Below, one piece after another: positions 59,696 to 64,000 of a stretch of 64,000 nt of DNA (positions are counted from its first letter, which is position 1; each line of letters begins with the position of its first letter). Both the position numbers and the translations under genes were made by a program. The notes below the pieces were generated by a model, which was not told the DNA's origin, searched no databases, and saw only the letters and a program-made list of their open reading frames with translations. Source of the DNA: Streptomyces albiflavescens (GTDB taxonomy: Bacteria > Actinomycetota > Actinomycetes > Streptomycetales > Streptomycetaceae); NCBI RefSeq assembly GCF_014645835.1, contig NZ_BMMM01000001.1, positions 481,862-545,861 on the forward strand. Reading direction: 5' to 3'.

Positions 59696-61089
59696 GCGGC
59701 GACCCGCTCGGCGCTCGTCGCGGTGATGCCCTTGGTGGAGGCGATCACGTTCTTCAGCTTCTTGGAGAGCGCCTCATAGAACATGCTCAGGGGAAACTCG
59801 TCCGGAAGCACGTCGTCCACGAGCTTACGCGGCGGCTGGGTCAGGTCGAGGGCATCCGGGCCCTTGGCCCACTGGGATCCGGGGTGCGGGGCGAGGTAGG
59901 TGGAGACCAGCTCGTACGCCTTGAACCAGTGGACGAGCTTGGGGCGGTCGATGCCGGACCTGTAGAGGTCCTCGATCTCGCCGCACAGCTGGTTGGTGAC
60001 CTGCGGAGCGCGCTGCCAGTCGATGTGCAGCTTGTTGTCGGTCCAGCGGACGACGTCGTGCTTGTGCAGGTAGGCGAAGAGGAGCTGGCCGCCGAGACCG
60101 TCGTAGTTGCGGACGCGGTCGCCGGAGACCGGGAAGCGGAACATCCGGTCGAAGAGCACGGCGTACTGCACGTCACGGCCGTGCCCGTTGCCCTCGGCCT
60201 CCAGCTTCACGGCCTCCTTGAAGGCGGTGAGGTCGCAGCGCAGCTCCTCCAGGCCGTACATCCAGAACGGCTGGCGCTGCTTGATCATGAACGGGTCGAA
60301 CGGCAGGTCGCCGCGGCTGTGGGTGCGGTCGTGGACCATGTCCCACAGCACGAAGGCCTGCTCGCAGCGCTGCTGGTCGTGGACCATGGCCGCGATGTCC
60401 TCGGGCAGCTCCAGGCCCAGGATGCCCACGGCCGCGTCGGTGACGGCACGGAACCGGGCGGCCTCGCGGTCGCAGAAGATGCCGCCCCAGGAGAAGCGCT
60501 CGGGCGCCTCGCGCACGGCGATGGTCTCGGGGAAGAGAACGGCCGAATTCGTGTCGTAGCCCGCGGTGAAGTCCTCGAAACTGATGCCGCAGAAGAGCGG
60601 ATTGTCGTAGCGGGTGCGCTCCAGTTCGGCCAGCCAGTCCGGCCACACCATGCGCAGCACGACCGCTTCGAAGTTGCGGTTCGGGTTGCCGTTCTGCGTG
60701 TACATCGGGAAGACGACCAGGTGCTGGAGGCCGTCCTCGCGGTCCGCGGCGGGCTGGAAGGCCAGCAGCGAGTCCAGGAAGTCGGGCACCCCGAAGCCGC
60801 CGTCGGCCCAGCGCCGCAGATCCTTCACGACCGCCTCGTGGTAGGCCGCGTCGTGCGGCAGCAGCGGGGCGAGCCGCTCGATGGCGTCTATGGCACGGCG
60901 TACGGCCAGATCGGCGTCGGACGCGTCAGGGGCGCCCTCGGCCTCGAAGTCGATGGAGCCGTCCTTGGACTGCCAGGGCCGGATCTCCTCCACGGCATCC
61001 TTGAGCACGGGCCATGCCGGGTGCTCCACCACCCTGCCCACGGGAGGAACCCGCTCCTCCGTACCCACCTGCACAAGAATTTCCGTCAT
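59692..61089 (-). CDS. DUF6421 family protein
   Basis: A 465-residue protein starting MTEILVQVGTEERVPPVGRV. Conserved stretches include LLAFQPAADREDGLQHLVVF, PMYTQNGNPNRNFEAVVLRM, GYDTNSAVLFPETIAVREAP, HDRTHSRGDLPFDPFMIKQR and NYDGLGGQLLFAYLHKHDVV. His, Asp and Glu are clustered in the middle (DMVHDRTHSRGD), compatible with metal binding. The family is known from actinobacteria without an assigned activity. First gene of a tightly coupled operon with an SDR and a threonine aldolase; the constant partners suggest a shared pathway. Confidence 0.85.
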   Translation of the reverse strand: MTEILVQVGTEERVPPVGRVVEHPAWPVLKDAVEEIRPWQSKDGSIDFEAEGAPDASDADLAVRRAIDAIERLAPLLPHDAAYHEAVVKDLRRWADGGFGVPDFLDSLLAFQPAADREDGLQHLVVFPMYTQNGNPNRNFEAVVLRMVWPDWLAELERTRYDNPLFCGISFEDFTAGYDTNSAVLFPETIAVREAPERFSWGGIFCDREAARFRAVTDAAVGILGLELPEDIAAMVHDQQRCEQAFVLWDMVHDRTHSRGDLPFDPFMIKQRQPFWMYGLEELRCDLTAFKEAVKLEAEGNGHGRDVQYAVLFDRMFRFPVSGDRVRNYDGLGGQLLFAYLHKHDVVRWTDNKLHIDWQRAPQVTNQLCGEIEDLYRSGIDRPKLVHWFKAYELVSTYLAPHPGSQWAKGPDALDLTQPPRKLVDDVLPDEFPLSMFYEALSKKLKNVIASTKGITATSAERVAA

Positions 61090-61170
61090 GTCCCATCCTT
61101 CACAGGAGAACCTCGCGTATGGACACCGTATGTAAGTGAGGTTCCTTCCCGCAAGGGGAGACTCTGGAGA

Positions 61171-62244
61171 TTATCCTGCGCACCCCCCATCATCACCGCT
61201 CTTTTTCCTGTCGGACACCGTGGAAGCAATCACTTCCGCTACGTGCCACCGGGCGGCGCGGGCGTCCGCGAGAAGCTCGGGGAAGCCGAAGAATCCATGG
61301 AACATACCCGGATAGTGATCCTCGGTGACCCGTATGCCCGACTTGCTTAGTTTTGCCGCATATGATCGACCCTCGTCGCAGAGGAGGTCGAAGCCCGCCG
61401 TGACGATGTGGGCCGGCGCCAGTCCGTGCGGATCGGCCACCAGGGGGGAGGCATGCGGGTGCGCCCGGTCGCCGTCGGACCCGAAGTACTGCTCGACGAA
61501 CCAGCGGCCGTGGGCCGGCGTGAGGAAGTACCCCGCACCGTCCCACCGGGAGGTGTCGCCCCGTGGCCGTACATCCGTCGCGGGATAGACGAGCACCTGG
61601 AGCGCGAGCTCCGGTCCGCCCCGGTCGCGGGCGATCAGCGCGGCCACGGCCGCCAGGTTCCCGCCCGCACTGTCGCCCGCGGCCACCAACGCGCCCGGCT
61701 CCCCACCCAGTTCGCCGATGTGCTCCGCGGCCCAGCACAGCGCGGCGTACGCGTCGTCGACGGCCGCGGGGAAGCGAGCCTCCGGCGCGAGCCGGTAGTC
61801 GACCGAGACGACGACCGCACCGGCGTCACGGCACAGGGCGCGCGCGATGGGGTCATGGGTGTCCAGGCCGCCGATGACCCATCCGCCGCCATGGAAGAAG
61901 ACGACCGTGGGGCGGTGCACGGGTAGCCGGACCGGATCCGCATACGGCTCCGGCTCCGGCTCCGGCATCCGCTCCTGCTCCTGCTCCTGCTCCTGCATCC
62001 GCTGCGGCTGCGGCTGCGGCTGCGGCCGATAAATGCGTACGGGGATCTCCGGCGCCCCCTTCGGACCCGGTATCGCCCGGTTCTCGACCGAGCCCACGGT
62101 CGGCGGCTCGAAGGGCCACGGGGGCGCGGCTGCGAGGATGCGGCGAGCCTCGGCCGCTTCGGTGACGGTGCCTCCGAGGTCCGGGAAGTGGACCCTGATG
62201 GCGTCGATGAGGGCGAGGACGTCGGGCGCGGGTTCGGTGGGCAT
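61171..62244 (-). CDS. Alpha/beta hydrolase (HSL-type esterase) with repeat-expanded linker
   Basis: A 357-residue esterase of the hormone-sensitive lipase group: oxyanion motif VVFFHGGGWVIGG, nucleophile GDSAGG, and the late Asp/His in HYPGMFHGFFGFPEL and FDLLCDEGRS. Residues about 75-100 are an unusual low-complexity insert of PQ, EQ and EP dipeptides encoded by 6-base repeats. It acts on small acyl esters in the cytoplasm, as no signal peptide is present. Confidence 0.88.
   Translation of the reverse strand: MPTEPAPDVLALIDAIRVHFPDLGGTVTEAAEARRILAAAPPWPFEPPTVGSVENRAIPGPKGAPEIPVRIYRPQPQPQPQRMQEQEQEQERMPEPEPEPYADPVRLPVHRPTVVFFHGGGWVIGGLDTHDPIARALCRDAGAVVVSVDYRLAPEARFPAAVDDAYAALCWAAEHIGELGGEPGALVAAGDSAGGNLAAVAALIARDRGGPELALQVLVYPATDVRPRGDTSRWDGAGYFLTPAHGRWFVEQYFGSDGDRAHPHASPLVADPHGLAPAHIVTAGFDLLCDEGRSYAAKLSKSGIRVTEDHYPGMFHGFFGFPELLADARAARWHVAEVIASTVSDRKKSGDDGGCAG
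61945..62031. repeat. Hexanucleotide repeats inside the esterase gene
   Basis: Three adjacent tracts of 6-base units (about 4 x GGCTCC/GGCTCCGG-type, 4 x TCCTGC and 4 x GGCTGC) encode alternating EP, EQ and QP dipeptides. Units are multiples of three, so expansion or contraction changes linker length without breaking the frame. Confidence 0.7.
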
Positions 62245-62542
62245 CGCGACACCTCTTCAGGTTGGTCGGAGGGACCCCTTGCCGGGGCCGAGTCATGACT
62301 AACCGTCAGTCCCGCAAGAGGCAAGGGCTGCGGCCGCCGGTCAACCGCCACGGGACTCGCCCACCCCAGAGTGACCCGTCGCGGCGGCCCGACGTGGATC
62401 TTCCCTGCCAGGCGCCGTCATTGCCCCGCGTACGAACGGGTACATCGCCCAGCGGGGCCATTAGGCTGCGGCCTTGCCGCGTGGGCGCCGCCGTCGGTTC
62501 CACGCGCGAGCCGAGCCGCCGTCGACGGAAGCGAGTCGAATC

Positions 62543-63226
62543 TTGAACTTCCTCACCATCGGTCATCGCGGAGTGATGGGTGTCGAGCCCGAGAACACTC
62601 TCCGTTCCTTCATCGCCGCCCAGCACGCGGGCCTCGACCTGATCGAACTCGATCTGCATCTGAGCAAGGACGGCGCTCTCGTCGTCATGCACGACGCCGA
62701 AGTGGACCGTACGACCGACGGCTCGGGGCCGATCGCCGAGAAAACACTCGCCGAGCTGCGCGCGCTGGACGCGGGACGCGGTGAGCACGTCCCCGTCTTC
62801 GAGGAGGTCCTGGACGCCGTCAGGACGCCGCTGCAGGCCGAGATCAAGGACCTGGCGGCGGCCAGGGCGCTGGCCGAGGTCATGCACCGGCGGGACCTGG
62901 TCGGGCGGGTCGAGGTGTCGTCGTTCCACGACGAGGCGATCGCGGAGATCGCCCGACTCGTGCCGGGCGTCCGCACCGCGCTCATCGCGAGCCGCTATGG
63001 CATCGATGTCGTGGAGCGCGCCACGGAGGCCGGCGCCGAGACCGTCTGCCTCAACATCCGCCGGCTGACCCTGGAGGTCGTCGAGGCCGCCAGGAAGGCC
63101 GACCTGCGGATCATCGGCTGGGTGGTGAACACCCAGGACCAGCTGCGGCTGGTGCGTGCGCTGGAGCTGGACGGCGCGACCACCGACTATCCCGAGATCA
63201 AGCGCACCGGCCGCTTCACCGCGTGA
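62543..63226 (+). CDS. Glycerophosphodiester phosphodiesterase
   Basis: A 227-residue GDPD enzyme. TTG 62543 is taken as start (GGAAGCGAG upstream, and the protein then begins right at FLTIGHRGVMG); longer readings lack support. Motifs: GHRG, PENTLRSF, IELDLHLSKDGALVVMHDAE with metal Glu/Asp and catalytic His, and VNTQDQLRLV near the end. It hydrolyses deacylated phospholipids to glycerol-3-phosphate. No signal peptide, so cytoplasmic. It converges with the GNAT gene, stops three bases apart. Confidence 0.9.
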   Translation: MNFLTIGHRGVMGVEPENTLRSFIAAQHAGLDLIELDLHLSKDGALVVMHDAEVDRTTDGSGPIAEKTLAELRALDAGRGEHVPVFEEVLDAVRTPLQAEIKDLAAARALAEVMHRRDLVGRVEVSSFHDEAIAEIARLVPGVRTALIASRYGIDVVERATEAGAETVCLNIRRLTLEVVEAARKADLRIIGWVVNTQDQLRLVRALELDGATTDYPEIKRTGRFTA

Positions 63227-63229
63227 ACG

Positions 63230-63772
63230 TCACGCCAGCGGCTTGACCAGCAGCTCGAACTGCAGGTCGTCACGCTGCGGAACGCCGAAGCGCTCGTCGC
63301 CGTACGGGAAGGGCGTCATCTTTCCCGTACGGCGGTAGCCGCGCCGCTCGTACCAGGCGATGAGGTCGTCGCGTACGGAGATCACGGTCATGTGCATCTC
63401 CGCGACACCCCAGATCTCCCGTGCGTGCCGCTCCGCCTCCGCGATGATCACCTTGCCGAGACCCCCGCCCTGCAGTGTGGGGCTGACCGCGAACATCCCG
63501 AAGTAGGCGTGGTCGCCGCGGTGCTCGAGCTGGCAGCAGGCGACGACAGCGCCGTCCCGCTCCACCGTCAGCAGTCGGCTGTCGGGCGACTTGATGACGG
63601 CGAGCACGCCTTCGGGGTCGGTCCGCTGCCCTTCGAGGATGTCCGCCTCCGTGGTCCAGCCGGTCCGGCTGGAGTCTCCGCGGTACGCCGACTCGATCAG
63701 CGCGACCAAAGCGTCCACATCGACGTCGGTGGCGTCGCGGAAGGTCAATCCGGCGGAAGCGGCGGTGTCCAT
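63230..63772 (-). CDS. GNAT family N-acetyltransferase
   Basis: A 180-residue acetyltransferase from ATG 63772. The acetyl-CoA binding motif is FAVSPTLQGGGLGKVIIAEA, and the C-terminal WYERRGYRRTGKMTPFPYGD is typical of the family. The acceptor substrate is unknown. It diverges from the VOC gene at the window edge. Confidence 0.88.
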   Translation of the reverse strand: MDTAASAGLTFRDATDVDVDALVALIESAYRGDSSRTGWTTEADILEGQRTDPEGVLAVIKSPDSRLLTVERDGAVVACCQLEHRGDHAYFGMFAVSPTLQGGGLGKVIIAEAERHAREIWGVAEMHMTVISVRDDLIAWYERRGYRRTGKMTPFPYGDERFGVPQRDDLQFELLVKPLA

Positions 63773-63842
63773 GGAGCGTTTCTCCGTTCGGTGGCGCGGC
63801 TTGGGCACCGACGAGCGTAACCCTCCCCTAGGCTCCGGCTGC

Positions 63843-64000
63843 ATGGTGCATGTACTGAGCAGCCGAACCCTCCTTCGCCCCACCGACCCGGAGCGCTCCC
63901 GGACCTTCTACGGCGAGCAGCTGGGCCTCGCCGTCTACCGCGAGTTCGGCACGGGACCCGAGCGCGGGACCGTCTACTTCCTCGGCGGCGGCTTCCTGGA
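63843..64000 (+). CDS. VOC family protein, 5' part
   Basis: ATG 63843 opens a frame that runs off the window. The 52 visible residues, MVHVLSSRTLLRPTDPERSR then FYGEQLGLAVYREFG and GTVYFLGGGFL, match the first beta-alpha-beta module of glyoxalase/VOC proteins. Substrate and full length cannot be told. Confidence 0.75.
   Translation, partial: MVHVLSSRTLLRPTDPERSRTFYGEQLGLAVYREFGTGPERGTVYFLGGGFL

Noticed and set aside
1..64000. tRNA or rRNA genes
   Set aside because: No stretch showed the conserved T-loop or cloverleaf pairing or rRNA landmarks on reading both strands; a covariance-model scan would be needed to be certain.

Overview
The window is high-GC actinobacterial DNA that looks like a Streptomyces chromosome. 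The signs are pervasive third-position G/C, GTG and TTG starts, ATGA/GTGA-coupled operons, Tat and Sec signal peptides, secreted carbohydrate-active enzymes with ricin-type lectin and NPCBM modules, DasR-like sites, a WhiJ-like regulatory cassette and several small families typical of Streptomyces (DUF6332, DUF6421, DUF6879, DUF6986, DUF7848). I see no rRNA, tRNA or CRISPR array. About 60 genes or gene remnants can be supported.

Layout. 1-5353: end of a PucR-type regulator, a secreted metal-dependent hydrolase with a discoidin domain followed by its TetR neighbour, and a sugar-type MFS carrier. 5788-8234: a minus-strand cassette of five small proteins and a WhiJ-like helix-turn-helix protein, with two near-identical direct-repeat operators each exactly 70 bp before a start codon. 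8501-17857: a glycan-degradation island made of an ATGA-coupled operon (GH47 alpha-mannosidase, GH59 galactosidase, broken GH29 fucosidase), a GH18 chitinase and a GH27 alpha-galactosidase; the last two diverge from a region with two DasR-like sites. 17959-25796: mycothiol-dependent enzyme, MarR/MFS pair, two-component system, TetR/F420-type oxidoreductase pair separated by a palindrome array, and a geranylgeranyl-reductase-like flavoprotein. 25981-35605: M20 peptidase, kinase-like protein, a complete Dpp/Opp-type peptide ABC transporter and a P-loop/NUDIX fusion. 35740-37176: a small secreted protein, a broken Excalibur protein and a GNAT enzyme. 37479-45441: sugar ABC transporter, second GH27 alpha-galactosidase, ROK kinase and LacI regulator. 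45445-53312: mostly housekeeping genes (DUF6986, secreted endo/exonuclease/phosphatase-family hydrolase, EtfBA, flavin reductase with a Cys leader peptide, thioredoxin/DUF4395 pair, PlsC-type acyltransferase). 53579-56434: a graveyard of truncated genes and insertion sequences. 56453-64000: B3/B4 and transglutaminase-like proteins, a coupled DUF6421/SDR/threonine aldolase operon, HSL-type esterase, glycerophosphodiesterase, GNAT and the start of a VOC protein.

How it works together. The same perfect 12-base palindrome, GACAACGTTGTC, lies between the ROK kinase and lacI genes (44309) and just upstream of the GH47-GH59-GH29 operon (8501), 36 kb away. The simplest reading is one LacI regulon that joins extracellular removal of mannose and galactose (and once fucose) to uptake by the sugar ABC transporter and phosphorylation by the ROK kinase, although no copy of the site was found before the transporter itself. 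The second theme is local autoregulation: WhiJ-like, TetR, MarR and transglutaminase loci each carry clear repeat operators. Nothing here is certainly a new system; the strongest leads are the shared LacI palindrome, the 19-bp-periodic operator array at 23917-24096, the paired operators of the WhiJ-like cassette and the cysteine leader peptide at 51329-51409.
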